64,000 nucleotides of DNA from Gordius sp. MW1 (GCA_964036665.1 OZ038528.1:9740501-9804500); one strand, 5' to 3'; positions 1-14,500 are shown, counted from the stretch's first letter. Numbers and translations are program-made. Notes: generated by a model not told the origin, from the letters alone.

Positions 1-1085
1 ATATGTGAAAAATATTGAGGTAAAAATTTTTTTTCGATTCTATGTGAAAGAGCATGAAAAAATATATAAAAGTAAGCCAATTTGAGAATCCTATTATCCT
101 CGATTGACTTCCGAAAAGAGGTTTTAAGTTGCGAGAACTATCATTTTGACAAAAGACAACGTTTTCTTGTTGCGATTAGTTTGTTGTATCGCAACGTGAT
201 GCTTAATTTTTGAAAATGGCTCTATGCGATCATGATTTCAAAGTAATAGTTTTCAGATTCTGATAAATTTTTACTTGGGATCATGGAAACCACGTCTGAA
301 AACGACAACTTTCATCGGATGCATACGGTTGAAAGAAAAATATGTGAAAAATATTGAGGTAAAAATATTTTTTTCGATTCTATGTGAAAGAGCATGAAAA
401 AATATATAAAAGTAAGCCAATTTGAGAATCCTATTATCCTCGATTGACTTCCGAAAAGAGGTTTTAAGTTGCGAGAACTATCATTTTGACAAAAGACAAC
501 GTTTTCTTGTTGCGATTAGTTTGTTGTATCGCAACGTGATGCTTAATTTTTGAAAATGGCTCTATGCTAACTTGATTTCAAAGTAATAGTTTTCAGATTC
601 TGATAAATTTTTACTTGGGATCATGGAAACCACGTCTGAAAACGACAACTTTCATCGGATGCATACGGTTGAAAGAAAAATATGTGAAAAATATTGAGGT
701 AAAAAATTTTTTTCGATTCTATGTGAAAGAGCATGAAAAAATATATAAAAGTAAGCCAATTTGAGAATCCTATTATCCTCGATTGACTTCCGAAAAGAGG
801 TTTTAAGTTGCGAGAACTATCATTTTGACAAAAGACAACGTTTTCTTGTTGCGATTAGTTTGTTGTATCGCAACGTGATGCTTAATTTTTGAAAATGGCT
901 CTATGCGATCATGATTTCAAAGTAATAGTTTTCAGATTCTGATATATTTTTACTTGGGATCATGGAAACCACGTCTGAAAACGACAACTTTCATCGGATG
1001 CATACGGTTGAAAGAAAAATATGTGAAAAATTTCGAGGTAAAAATATTTATTTTTTTCGATTCTATGTGAAAGAGCATGAAAAAA

Positions 1086-1095
1086 TATATAAAAG
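1086..1095 (+). promoter_or_regulatory. TATA-like box repeated once per monomer (example copy)
   Basis: TATATAAAAG fits the eukaryotic TATA-box consensus and occurs once in nearly every monomer. The setting is very AT-rich, so the match may be only compositional. Three deletion monomers (about 31616, 33307 and 34998) lose it. No initiator or other promoter element was recognised, so a role in satellite transcription is only a possibility. Confidence 0.2.
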
Positions 1096-1191
1096 TAAGC
1101 CAATTTGAGAATCCTATTATCCTCGATTGACTTCCGAAAAGAGGTTTTAAGTTGCGAGAACTATCATTTTTACAAAAGACAACGTTTTCTT

Positions 1192-1218
1192 GTTGCGATT
1201 GGTTTGTTGTATCGCAAC
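1192..1218. other. Conserved stem-loop in the satellite monomer (example copy)
   Basis: GTTGCGAT at 1192-1199 and ATCGCAAC at 1211-1218 are perfect reverse complements separated by 11 nt, giving an 8-bp stem. The same structure is present in the great majority of copies, for example 169-195 in the first monomer. An upstream GTTGCGA (128-134 in the first monomer) could pair with the same right arm, giving an alternative longer-loop hairpin. In many later copies that upstream motif has become GCTGCGA. Some subfamilies break the stem: 'gttgccat', 'gttgagat', 'atcgctac' and 'gttacgcaac'. No function can be assigned from sequence. Confidence 0.75.
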
Positions 1219-1689
1219 GTGATGCTTAATTTTTGAAAATGGCTCTATGCGATCATGATTTCAAAGTAATAGTTTTCAGATTCTGATATATTTTTAGTTG
1301 GGATCATGGAAACCACGTCTGAAAACGACAACTTTCATCGGATGCATACGGTTGAAAGAAAAATAGTGAAAATTTTTGAGGTAAAAATATTTATTTTTTT
1401 CGATTCTATGTGAAAGAGCATGAAAAAATATATAAAAGTAAGCCAATTTGAGAATCCTATTATCCTCGATTGACTTCCGAAAAGAGGTTTTAAGTTGCGA
1501 GAACTATCATTTTGACAAAAGACAACGTTTTCTTGTTGCGATTAGTTTGTTATATCGCAACGTGATGCTTAATTTTTGAAAATGGCTCTATGCGATCATG
1601 ATTTCAAAGTAAAAGTTTTCAGATTCTGATAAATTTTTACTTGGGATCATGGAAACCACCTCTAAAAATGACAACTTTCATCGGATGCA

Positions 1690-4600
1690 TACGGTTGAAA
1701 GAAAAATATGTGAAAATTTCGAGGTAAAAATATTTATTTTTTTCGATTCTATGTGAAAGAGCATGAAAAAATATATAAAAGTAAGCCAATTTGAGAATCC
1801 TATTATCCTCGATTGACTTCCGAAAAGAGGTTTTAAGTTGCGAGAACTATCATTTTGACAAAAGACAACGTTTTCTTGTTGCGATTGGTTTGTTGTATCG
1901 CAACGTGATGCTTAATTTTTGAAAATGGCTTTATGCTAACATGATTTCAAAGTAATAGTTTTCAGATTCTGATAAATTTTTACTTGGGATCATGGAAACC
2001 ACGTCTAAAAACGACAACTTTCATCGGATGCCTACGGTTGAAAGAAAAATATGTGAAAATTTTTGAGGTAAAAATATTTATTTTTTTCGATTCTATGTGA
2101 AAGAGCATGAAAAAATATATAAAAGTAAGCCAATTTGAGAATCCTATTATCCTCGATTGACTTCCGAAAAGAGGTTTTAAGTTGCGAAAACTATCATTTT
2201 GACAAAAGACAACGTTTTCGTGTTGCGATTAGTTTGTTATATCGCAACGTGATGCTTAATTTTTGAAAATGGCTCTATGCGATCATGATTTCAAAGTAAA
2301 AGTTTTCAGATTCTGATAAATTTTTACTTGGGATCATGGAAACCACCTCTAAAAATGACAACTTTCATCGGATGCATACGGTTGAAAGAAAAATATGTGA
2401 AAAATTTTGAGGTAAAAATATTTATTTTTTTCGATTCTATGTGAAAGAGCATGAAAAAATATATAAAAGTAAGCCAATTTGAGAATCCTATTATCCTCGA
2501 TTGACTTCCGAAAAGAGGTTTTAAGTTGCGAGAACTATCATTTTGACAAAAGACAACGTTTTCTTGTTGCGATTAGTTTGTTATATCGCAACGTGATGCT
2601 TAATTTTTGAAAATGGCTCTATGCGATCATGATTTCAAAGTAAAAGTTTTCAGATTCTGATAAATTTTTACTTGGGATCATGGAAACCACCTCTAAAAAT
2701 GACAACTTTCATCGGATGCATACGGTTGAAAGAAAAATATGTGAAAATTTTGAGGTAAAAATATTTATTTTTTTCGATTCTATGTGAAAGAGCATGAAAA
2801 AATATATAAAAGTAAGCCAATTTGAGAATCCTATTATCCTCGATTGACTTCCGAAAAGAGGTTTTAAGTTGCGAGAACTATCATTTTGACAAAAGACAAC
2901 GTTTTCTTGTTGCGATTGGTTTGTTGTATCGCAACGTGATGCGTAATTTTTGAAAATGGCTCTATGCGATCATGATTTCAAAGTAATAGTTTTCAGATTC
3001 TGATAAATTTTTACTTGGGATCATGGAAACCATGTCTGAAAACGACAACTTTCATCGGATGCATACGGTTGAAAGAAAAATATGTGAAAAATTTTGAGCT
3101 TAAAATATTTATTTTTTTCGATTCTATGTAAAAAAGCATGAAAAAATATATAAAAGTAAGCCAATTTGAGAATCCTATTATCCTCGATTGACTTCCGAAA
3201 AGAGGTTTTAAGCTGCGAGAACTATCATTTTGACAAAAGACAACGTTTTAATGTTGCGATTAGTTTGTTGTATCGCAACGTGAGTGCTTAATTTTTGAAA
3301 ATGCCTCCATGCGATCATGATTTCAAAGTAATAGTTTTCAGATTCTGATAAATTTTTACTTGGGATCATGGAAACCACGTCTGAAAACGACAACTTTCAT
3401 CGGATGCATACGGTTGAAAGAAAAATATGTGAAAAATTTTGAGCTTAAAATATTTATTTTTTTCGATTCTATGTGAAAGAGCATGAAAAAATATATAAAA
3501 GTAAGCCAATTTGAGAATCCTATTATCCTCGATTGACTTCCGAAAAGAGGTTTTAAGTTGCGAGAACTATCATTTTGACAAAAGACAACGTTTTCTTGTT
3601 GCGATTAGTTTGTTGTATCGCAACGTGATGCTTAATTTTTGAAAATGGCTCTATGCTAACATGATTTCAAAGTAATAGTTTTCAGATTCTGGTAAATTTT
3701 TACTTGGGATCATGGAAACCACGTCTGAAAACGACAACTTTCATCGGATGCCTACGGTTGAAAGAAAAATATGTGAAAATTTTTGAGGTAAAAATATTTA
3801 TTTTTTTCGATTCTATGTGAAAGAGCATGAAAAAATATATAAAAGTAAGCCAATTTGAGAATCCTATTATCCTCGATTGACTTCCGAAAAGAGGTTTTAA
3901 GTTGCGAAAACTATCATTTTGACAAAAGACAACGTTTTCGTGTTGCGATTAGTTTGTTATATCGCAACGTGATGCTTAATTTTTGAAAATGGCTCTATGC
4001 GATCATGATTTCAAAGTAAAAGTTTTCAGATTCTGATAAATTTTTACTTGGGATCATGGAAACCACCTCTAAAAATGACAACTTTCATCGGATGCATACG
4101 GTTGAAAGAAAAATATGTGAAAAATTTTGAGGTAAAAATATTTATTTTTTTCGATTCTATGTGAAAGAGCATGAAAAAATATATAAAAGTAAGCCAATTT
4201 GAGAATCCTATTATCCTCGATTGACTTCCGAAAAGAGGTTTTAAGTTGCGAGAACTATCATTTTGACAAAAGACAACGTTTTCTTGTTGCGATTAGTTTG
4301 TTATATCGCAACGTGATGCTTAATTTTTGAAAATGGCTCTATGCGATCATGATTTCAAAGTAAAAGTTTTCAGATTCTGATAAATTTTTACTTGGGATCA
4401 TGGAAACCACCTCTAAAAATGACAACTTTCATCGGATGCATACGGTTGAAAGAAAAATATGTGAAAATTTCGAGGTAAAAATATTTATTTTTTTCGATTC
4501 TATGTGAAAGAGCATGAAAAAATATATAAAAGTAAGCCAATTTGAGAATCCTATTATCCTCGATTGACTTCCGAAAAGAGGTTTTAAGTTGCGAGAACTA

Positions 4601-5814
4601 TCATTTTGACAAAAGACAACGTTTTCTTGTTGCGATTGGTTTGTTGTATCGCAACGTGATGCTTAATTTTTGAAAATGGCTTTATGCTAACATGATTTCA
4701 AAGTAATAGTTTTCAGATTCTGATAAATTTTTACTTGGGATCATGGAAACCACGTCTAAAAACGACAACTTTCATCGGATGCCTACGGTTGAAAGAAAAA
4801 TATGTGAAAAATTTTGAGGTAAAAATATTTATTTTTTTCGATTCTATGTGAAAGAGCATGAAAAAATATATAAAAGTAAGCCAATTTGAGAATCCTATTA
4901 TCCTCGATTGACTTCCGAAAAGAGGTTTTAAGTTGCGAGAACTATCATTTTGACAAAAGACAACGTTTTCTTGTTGCGATTGGTTTGTTGTATCGCAACG
5001 TGATGCGTAATTTTTGAAAATGGCTCTATGCGATCATGATTTCAAAGTAATAGTTTTCAGATTCTGATAAATTTTTACTTGGGATCATGGAAACCATGTC
5101 TGAAAACGACAACTTTCATCGGATGCATACGGTTGAAAGAAAAATATGTGAAAAATTTTGAGCTTAAAATATTTATTTTTTTCGATTCTATGTAAAAAAG
5201 CATGAAAAAATATATAAAAGTAAGCCAATTTGAGAATCCTATTATCCTCGATTGACTTCCGAAAAGAGGTTTTAAGCTGCGAGAACTATCATTTTGACAA
5301 AAGACAACGTTTTAATGTTGCGATTAGTTTGTTGTATCGCAACGTGAGTGCTTAATTTTTGAAAATGCCTCCATGCGATCATGATTTCAAAGTAATAGTT
5401 TTCAGATTCTGATAAATTTTTACTTGGGATCATGGAAACCACGTCTGAAAACGACAACTTTCATCGGATGCATACGGTTGAAAGAAAAATATGTGAAAAA
5501 TTTTGAGCTTAAAATATTTATTTTTTTCGATTCTATGTGAAAGAGCATGAAAAAATATATAAAAGTAAGCCAATTTGAGAATCCTATTATCCTCGATTGA
5601 CTTCCGAAAAGAGGTTTTAAGTTGCGAGAACTATCATTTTGACAAAAGACAACGTTTTCTTGTTGCGATTAGTTTGTTGTATCGCAACGTGATGCTTAAT
5701 TTTTGAAAATGGCTCTATGCTAACATGATTTCAAAGTAATAGTTTTCAGATTCTGGTAAATTTTTACTTGGGATCATGGAAACCACGTCTGAAAACGACA
5801 ACTTTCATCGGATG
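1690..5814 (+). repeat. Mosaic block duplications among 5' monomers (offsets 1,720 and ~2,064 bp)
   Basis: Variant markers show local block copying. The monomer with 'gttgcgaaaac...gttttcgtgttgcg' at 2181 recurs at 3901, and about 2017-2747 matches 3737-4467 at an offset of 1,720 bp (five monomers). A three-monomer run at about 2750-3750, carrying 'gatgcgtaatt', 'aatgttgcg...gtgagtgc...gcctccatg' and 'ctatgctaac...ggtaaat', recurs at about 4815-5814 at an offset of about 2,064 bp (six monomers). The extra monomer ('tttatgctaac', near 1930 and 4683) explains the five-versus-six difference. The order is mosaic rather than one clean higher-order unit. Confidence 0.8.
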
Positions 5815-8800
5815 CATACGGTTGAAAGAAAAATATGTGAAAAATATTGAGGTAAAAATATTTATTTTTTTCGATTCTATGTGAAAGAGCATGAAAAAAT
5901 ATATAAAAGTAAGCCAATTTGAGAATCCTATTATCCTCGATTGACTTCCGAAAAGAGGTTTTAAGTTGCGAGAACTATCATTTTGACAAAAGACAACGTT
6001 TTCTTGTTGCGATTAGTTTGTTGTATCGCAACGTGATGCTTAAAATGGCTCTATGCGATCATGATTTCAAAGTAATAGTTTTCAGATTCTGATAAATTTT
6101 TACTTGGTCATGGAAACCACCTCTAAAAATGACAACTTTCATCGGATGAATACGGTTCAAAGAAAAATGTATGAAAAATTTTGAGGTAAAAATATTTATT
6201 TTTTTCAATTCTATGTGAAAGAGCATGAAAAAATATATAAAAGTAAGCCAATTTGAGAATCCTATCATCCTCGATTGACTTCCGAAAAGAGGTTTTAAGT
6301 TGCGAGAACTATCATTTTGACAAAAGACAACGTTTTCTTGTTGCGATTAGTTTGTTATATCGCAACGTGATGCTTAATTTTTGAAAATGGCTCTATGCGA
6401 TCATGATTTCAAAGTAAAAGTTTTCAGATTCTGATAAATTTTTACTTGGGATCATGGAAACCACCTCTAAAAATGACAACTTTCATCGGATGCATACGGT
6501 TGAAAGAAAAATATGTGAAAATTTTGAGGTAAAAATATTTATTTTTTTCAATTCTATGTGAAAGAGCATGAAAAAATATATAAAAGTAAGCCAATTTGAG
6601 AATCCTATCATCATCGATTGACTTCCGAAAAGAGGTTTTAAGTTGCGAGAACTATCATTTTGACAAAAGACAACGTTTTCTTGTTGCGATTAGTTTGTTG
6701 TATCGCAACGTGATGCTTAATTTTTGAAAATGGCTCTATGCGATCATGATTTCAAAGTAATAGTTTTCAGATTCTGATAAATTTTTACTTGGGATCATGG
6801 AAAACACGTCTGAAAACGACAACTTTCATCGGATGCATACGGTTGAAAGAAAAATATGTGAAAAATATTGAGGTAAAAATATTTATTTTTTTCGATTCTA
6901 TGTGAAAGAGCATGAAAAAATATATAAAAGTAAGCCAATTTGAGAATCCTATTATCCTCGATTGACTTCCGAAAAGAGGTTTTAAGCTGCGAGAACTATC
7001 ATTTTGACAAAAGACAACGTTTTCTTGTTGCGATTAGTTTGTTGTATCGCAACGTGATGCTTAATTTTTGAAAATGGCTCTATGCGATCATGATTTCAAA
7101 GTAATAGTTTTCAGATTCTGATAAATTTTTACTTGAGATCATGGAAACCACCTCTAAAAATGACAACTTTCATCGGATGCATACGGTTGAAAGAAAAATA
7201 TGTGAAAAATTTCGAGGTAAAAATATTTATTTTTTTCAATTCTATGTGAAAGAGCATGAAAAAATATATAAAAGTAAGCCAATTTGAGAATCCTATTATC
7301 CTCGATTGACTTCCGAAAAGAGGTTTTAAGCTGCGAGAACTATCATTTTGACAAAAGACAACGTTTTATTGCTGCGATTAGTTTCTTGTATCGCAACGTG
7401 ATGCTTAATTTCTGAAAATGGCTCTATGCGATCATGATTTCAAAGTAATAGTTTACAGATTCTGATAAATTTTTACTTGGGATCATAGAAACCACGTCTT
7501 AAAACCACAACTTTCATCGGATGAATACGGTTCAAAGAAAAACATGTGAAAAATTTTGAGGTAAAAATATTTATTTTTTTCGATTCTATGTGAAAGAGCA
7601 TGAAAAAATATATAAAAGTAAGCCAATTTGAGAATCCTATTATCCTCGATTGACATCCGAAAAGAGGTTTTAAGCTGCGAGAACTATCATTTTTACAAAA
7701 GACAACGTTTTATTGTTGCGATTCGTTTCTTGTATCGCAACGTGATGCTTAATTTCTGAAAATGGCTCTATGCGATCATGATTTCAAAGTAATAGTTTTC
7801 AGATTCTGATAAATTTTTACTTGGGATCATGGAAAACACGTCTGAAAACGACAACTTTCATCGGATGCATACGGTTGAAAGAAAAATATGTGAAAAATAT
7901 TGAGGTAAAAATATTTATTTTTTTCGATTCTATTTGAAAGAGCATGAAAAAATATATAAAAGTAAGCCAATTTGATAATCGTATTATCCTCGATTGACTT
8001 CCGAAAAGAGGTTTTAAGTTGCGAGAACTATCATTTTGACAAAAGACAACGTTTTATTGTTGCGATTAGTTTGTTGTATCGCAACGTGATGCTTAATTTT
8101 TGAAAATGGCTCTATGCGATCATGATTTCAAAGTAATAGTTTTCAGATTCTGATAAATTTTTACTTGGGATCATGGAAAACACGTCTGAAAACGACAACT
8201 TTCATCGGATGCATACGGTTGAAAGAAAAATATGTGAAAAATTTCGAGGTAAAAATATTTATTTTTTTCAATTCTATGTGAAAGAGCATGAAAAAATATA
8301 TAAAAGTAAGCCAATTTGAGAATCCTATTATGCTCGATTGACTTCCGAAAAGAGGTTTTAAGTTGCGAGAACTATCATTTTGACAAAAGACAACGTTTTC
8401 TTGTTGCGATTAGTTTGTTGTATCGCTACGTGATGCTTAATTTTTAAAAATGGCTCTATGCGATCATGATTTCAAAGTAATAGTTTTCAGATTCTGATAA
8501 ATTTTTACTTGGGATCATGGAAACCACCTCTAAAAATGACAACTTTCATCGGATGCATACGGTTGAAAGAAAAATATGTGAAAAATATTGAGGTAAAAAT
8601 ATTTATTTTTTTCGATTCTATGTGAAAGAGCATAAAAAAATATATAAAAGTAAGCCAATTTGAGAATCCTATTATCCTCGATTGACTTCCGAAAAGAGGT
8701 TTTAAGCTGCGAGAACTATCATTTTGACAAAAGACAACGTTTTCTTGTTGCGATTAGTTTGTTGTATCGCAACGTGATGCTTAATTTTTGAAAATGGCTC

Positions 8801-11509
8801 TATGCGATCATGATTTCAAAGTAATAGTTTTCAGATTCTGATAAATTTTTACTTGGGATCATGGAAACCACGTCTGAAAACGAAAACTTTCATCGGATGC
8901 ATACGGTTGAAAGAAAAATATGTGAAAAATTTCGAGGTAAAAATATTTATTTTTTTTGATTCTATGTGAAAGAGCATGAAAAAATATATAAAAGTAAGCC
9001 AATTTGAGAATCCTATTATCCTCGATTGACTTCCGAAAAGAGGTTTTAAGCTGCGAGAACTATCATTTTGACAAAAGACAACGTTTTATTGCTGCGATTA
9101 GTTTGTTGTATCGCAACGTAATGCTTAATTTCTGAAAATGGCTCTATGCGATCATGATTTCAAAGTAATAGTTTACAGATTCTGATTAATTTTTACTTGG
9201 GATCATAGAAACCACGTCTTAAAACCACAACTTTCATCGGATGAATACGGTTCAAAGAAAAATATATGAAAAATTTTGAGGTAAAAATATTTATTTTTTT
9301 CAATTCTATGTGAAAGAGCATAAAAAAATATATAAAAGTAAGCCAATTTGAGAATCCTATTATCCTCGATTGACTTCCGAAAAGAGGTTTTAATTTGCGA
9401 GAACTATCATTTTGACAAAAGACAACGTTTTATTGGTGCGATTAATTTGTTGTATCGCAACGTGAGTGCTTAATTTTTCAAAAATGCACTATGCGATCAT
9501 GATTTTAAAGTAATAGTTTTCTGATTCTGATAAATTTTTACTTTTTATCATCGAAACCACGTCTGAAAACCACAACTGTCATCGGATGCATACAGTTGAA
9601 AGAAAAATATGTGAAAAATTTTGAGGTAAAAATATGTATTGTTTTCGATTCTATGTGAAAGAGCATAAAAAAATATATAAAAGTAAGCCAATTTGATAAT
9701 CGTATTATCCTCGATTGACTTCCGAAAAGAGGTTTTAAGTTGCGAGAACTATCATTTTTACAAAAGACAACGTTTTATTGTTGCGATTAGTTTGTTGTAT
9801 CGCAACGTGATGCTTAATTTTTGAAAATGGCTCTATGCGATCATGATTTCAAAGTAATAGTTTTCAGATTCTGATATATTTTTACTTGGGATCATGGAAA
9901 CCACGACTGAAAACGACAACTTTCATCGGATGCATACGGTTGAAAGAAAAATATGTGAAAAATTTTGAGGTAAAAATATTTATTTTTTTTCGATTCTATG
10001 TGAAAGAGCATGAAAAAATATATAAAAGTAAGCGAATTTGAGAATCCTATTATCCTCGATATACTTCCGAAAAGAGGTTTTAAGTTGCGAGAACTATCAT
10101 TTTGACAAAAGACAACGTTTTCTTGTTGCGATTAATTTGTTGTATCGCAACGTGATGCTTAATTTTTGAAAATGGCTCTATGCGATCATGATTTCAAAGT
10201 AATAGTTTTCAGATTCTGATATATTTTTACTTGGGATCATGGAAACCACGACTGAAAACGACAACTTTCATCGGATGCATACGGTTGAAAGAAAAATATG
10301 TGAAAAATTTTGAGGTAAAAATATTTATTTTTTTTCGATTCTATGTGAAAGAGCATGAAAAAATATATAAAAGTAAGCCAATTTGAGAATCCTATTATCC
10401 TCGATTGACTTCCGAAAAGAGGTTTTAAGCTGCGAGAACTATCATTTTGACAAAAGACAACGTTTTCTTGTTGCGATTAGTTTGTTGTATCGCAACGTGA
10501 TGCTTAATTTTTGAAAATGGCTCTATGCGATCATGATTTCAAAGTAATAGTTTTCAGATTCTGATAAATTTTTACTTGGGATCATAGAAACCACGTCTGA
10601 AAACGACAACTTTCATCGGATGCATACGGTTGAAAGAAAAACATGTGAAAAATTTCGAGGTAAAAATATTTATTTTTTTCGATTCTATGTGAAAGAGCAT
10701 AAAAAAATATATAAAAGTAAGCCAATTTGAGAATCCTATTATCCTCGATTGACTTCCGAAAAGAGGTTTTAAGCTGCGAGAACTATCATTTTGACAAAAG
10801 ACAACGTTTTATTGCTGCGATTAGTTTCTTGTATCGCAACGTGATGCTTAATTTCTGAAAATGGCTCTATGCGATCATGATTTCAAAGTAATAGTTTACA
10901 GATTCTGATAAATTTTTACTTGGGATCATAGAAACCACGTCTTAAAACCACAACTTTCATCGGATGAATACGGTTCAAAGAAAAATATATTAAAAATTTT
11001 GAGGTAAAAATATATATTTTTTTTCAATTCTATATGAAAGAGCATGAAAAAATATATAAAAGTAAGCCAATTTGAGAATCCTATTATCCTCGATTGACTT
11101 CCGAAAAGAGGTTTTAAGTTGCGAGAACTATCATTTTTACAAAAGACAACGTTTTATTGTTGCGATTAGTTTGTTGTATCGCAACGTGATGCTTAATTTT
11201 TGAAAATGGCTCTATGCGATCATGATTTCAAAGTAATAGTTTTCAGATTCTGATAAATTTTTACTTGGGATCATAGAAACCACGTCTGAAAACGACAACT
11301 TTCATCGGATGCATACGGTTGAAAGAAAAACATGTGAAAAATTTCGAGGTAAAAATATTTATTTTTTTCGATTCTATGTGAAAGAGCATAAAAAAATATA
11401 TAAAAGTAAGCCAATTTGAGAATCCTATTATCCTCGATTGACTTCCGAAAAGAGGTTTTAAGCTGCGAGAACTATCATTTTGACAAAAGACAACGTTTTC
11501 TTGTTGCGA

Positions 11510-14500
11510 TTAGTTTGTTGTATCGCAACGTGAGTGCTTAATTTTTCAAAAATGCACTATGCGATCATGATTTTAAAGTAAAAGTTTTCTGATTCTGATA
11601 AATTTTTACTTTTTATCATCGAAACCACGTCTGAAAACCACAACTTTCATCGGATGCATACAGTTGAAAGAAAAATATGTGAAAAATTTTGAGGTAAAAA
11701 TATGTATTTTTTTCGATTCTATGTGAAAGAGCATGAAAAAATATATAAAAGTAAGCCAATTTGATAATCGTATTATCCTCGATTGACTTCCGAAAAGAGG
11801 TTTTAAGTTGCGAGAACTATCATTTTTACAAAAGACAACGTTTTATTGTTGCGATTAGTTTGTTGTATCGCAACGTGATGCTTAATTTTTGAAAATGGCT
11901 CTATGCGATCATGATTTCAAAGTAATAGTTTTCAGATTCTGATATATTTTTACTTGGGATCATGGAAACCACGTCTGAAAACGACAACTTTCATCGGATG
12001 CATACGGTTGAAAGAAAAATATGTGAAAAATTTCGAGGTAAAAATATTTATTTTTTTCAATTCTATGTGAAAGAGCATGAAAAATATATAAAAGTAAGCC
12101 AATTTGAGAATCCTATTATGCTCGATTGACTTCCGAAAAGAGGTTTTAAGTTGCGAGAACTATCATTTTGACAAAAGACAACGTTTTATTGTTGCGATTA
12201 GTTTGTTGTATCGCTACGTGATGCTTAATTTTTAAAAATGGCTCTATGCGATCATGATTTCAAAGTAATAGTTTTCAGATTCTGATAAATTTTTACTTGG
12301 GATCATGGAAACCACGTCTGAAAACGACAACTTTCATCGGATGCATACGGTTGAAAGAAAAATATGTGAAAAATATTGAGGTAAAAATATTTATTTTTTT
12401 CGATTCTATGTGAAAGAGCATGAAAAAATATATAAACCTCGATTGACTTCCGAAAAGAGGTTTTAAGTTGCGAGAACTATCATTTTGACAAAAGACAACG
12501 TTTTATTGTTGCGATTAATTTGTTGTATCGCAACGTGAGTGCTTAATTTTTCAAAAATGCACTATGCGATCATGATTTTAAAGTAATAGTTTTCTGATTC
12601 TGATAAATTTTTACTTTTTATCATCGAAACCACGTCTGAAAACCACAACTTTTATCGGATGCATACAGTTGAAAGAAAAATATGTGAAAAAATTTGAGGT
12701 AAAAATATGTATTTTTTTCGATTCTATGTGAAAGAGCATAAAAAAATATATAAAAGTAAGCCAATTTGATAATCGTATTATCCTCGATTGACTTCCGAAA
12801 AGAGGTTTTAAGTTGCGAGAACTATCATTTTTACAAAAGACAACGTTTTATTGTTGCGATTAGTTTGTTGTATCGCAACGTGATGCTTAATTTTTGAAAA
12901 TGGCTCTATGCGATCATGATTTCAAAGTATTAGTTTTCAGATTCTGATATATTTTTACTTGGGATCATGGAAACCACGTCTGAAAACGACAACTTTCATC
13001 GGATGCATACGGTTGAAAGAAAAATATGTGAAAATTTTGAGGTAAAAATATTTATTTTTTTCGATTCTATGTGAAAGAGCATGAAAAAATATATAAAAGT
13101 AAGCCAATTTGAGAATCCTATTATCCTCGATTGACTTTCGAAAAGAGGTTTTAAGTTGCGAGAACTAACATTTTGACAAAAGACAACGTTTTCTTGTTGC
13201 GATTAGTTTGTTGTATCGCAACGTGATGCTTAATTTTTGAAAATGGCTCTATGCTAACATGATTTCAAAGTAATAGTTTTCAGATTCTGATAAATTTTTA
13301 CTTGGGATCATGGAAACCACGTCTGAAAACGACAACTTTCATCGGATGCATACGGTTGAAAGAAAAACATGTGAAAAATTTTGAGGTAAAAATATTTATT
13401 TTTTTCGATTCTATGTGAAAGAGCATGAAAAAATATATAAAAGTAAGCCAATTTGAGAATCCTATTATCCTCGATTGACTTCCGAAAAGAGGTTTTAAGT
13501 TGCGAGAACTATCATTTTGACAAAAGACAACGTTTTCTTGTTGCGATTAGTTTGTTATATCGCAACGTGATGCTTAATTTTAGAAAATGGCTCTATGCGA
13601 TCATGATTTCAAAGTAAAAGTTTTCAGATTCTGATAAATTTTTACTTGGGATCATGGAAACCACCTCTAAAAATGACAACTTTCATCGGATGCATACATT
13701 TGAAAGAAAAATATGTGAAAATTTTGAGGTAAAAATATTTATTTTTTTCAATTCTATGTGAAAGAGCATGAAAAAATATATAAAAGTAAGCCAATTTGAG
13801 AATCCTATCATCCTCGATTGACTTCCAAAAAGAGGTTTTAAGTTGCGAGAACTATCATTTTGACAAAAGACAACGTTTTATTGTTGCGATTAGTTTCTTG
13901 TATCGCAACGTGATGCTTAATTTTTGAAAATGGCTCTATGCGATCATGATTTTAAAGTAATAGTTTTCAGATTCTGATAAATTTTTACTTGGGATCATAG
14001 AAACCACGTCTGAAAACCACAACTTTCATCGGATGAATACGGTTCAAAGAAAAATGTATGAAAAATTTTGAGGTAAAAATATTTATTTTTTTCAATTCTA
14101 TGTGAAAGAGCATGAAAAAATATATAAACCTCGATTGACTTCCGAAAAGAGGTTTTAAGTTGCGAGAACTATCATTTTGACAAAAGACAACGTTTTATTG
14201 TTGCGATTAATTTGTTGTATCGCAACGTGAGTGCTTAATTTTTCAAAAATGCACTATGCGATCATGATTTTAAAGTAATAGTTTTCTGATTCTGATAAAT
14301 TTTTACTTTTTATCATCGAAACCACGTCTGAAAACCACAACTTTCATCGGATGCATACAGTTGAAAGAAAAATATGTGAAAAATTTTGAGGTAAAAATAT
14401 GTATTTTTTTCGATTCTATGTGAAAGAGCATGAAAAAATATATAAAAGTAAGCCAATTTGATAATCGTATTATCCTCGATTGACTTCCGAAAAGAGGTTT

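Larger units (their letters stand above)
1019..1362 (+). repeat. Reference satellite monomer (344 bp)
   Basis: One complete copy, chosen to show the internal layout. From left: an A/T-rich leader with a poly-T tract ending TTTTTTTCG, TATATAAAAG at 1086-1095, a CCTC...GAGG short inverted pair around the 'cgattgacttccgaaaa' segment, a first GTTGCGA, and the stem-loop GTTGCGAT/ATCGCAAC at 1192-1218. Then come the palindromic octamer ATCATGAT, the GGGATCATGGAAACCACG block, and CATCGGATGCATACGG containing the palindrome ATGCAT. No CENP-B-box match (TTCG N4 A N2 CGGG) was found by eye on either strand. The length is close to two nucleosome repeats, which is common for animal and plant satellites. 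Confidence 0.9.

Noticed and set aside
1019-1362. CENP-B box in the monomer
   Set aside because: No TTCG N4 A N2 CGGG match was found by eye on either strand. The TTCG sites are followed by other sequence.
3208-3393. Repeated 61-95 residue open frames across the satellite (for example 3208, 44845, 53120, 63040) as a gene family
   Set aside because: They are the same antisense reading of the satellite monomer, recurring because the DNA repeats. They are short, rich in F/Y/I/K from A/T tracts, and broken in most copies by indels.
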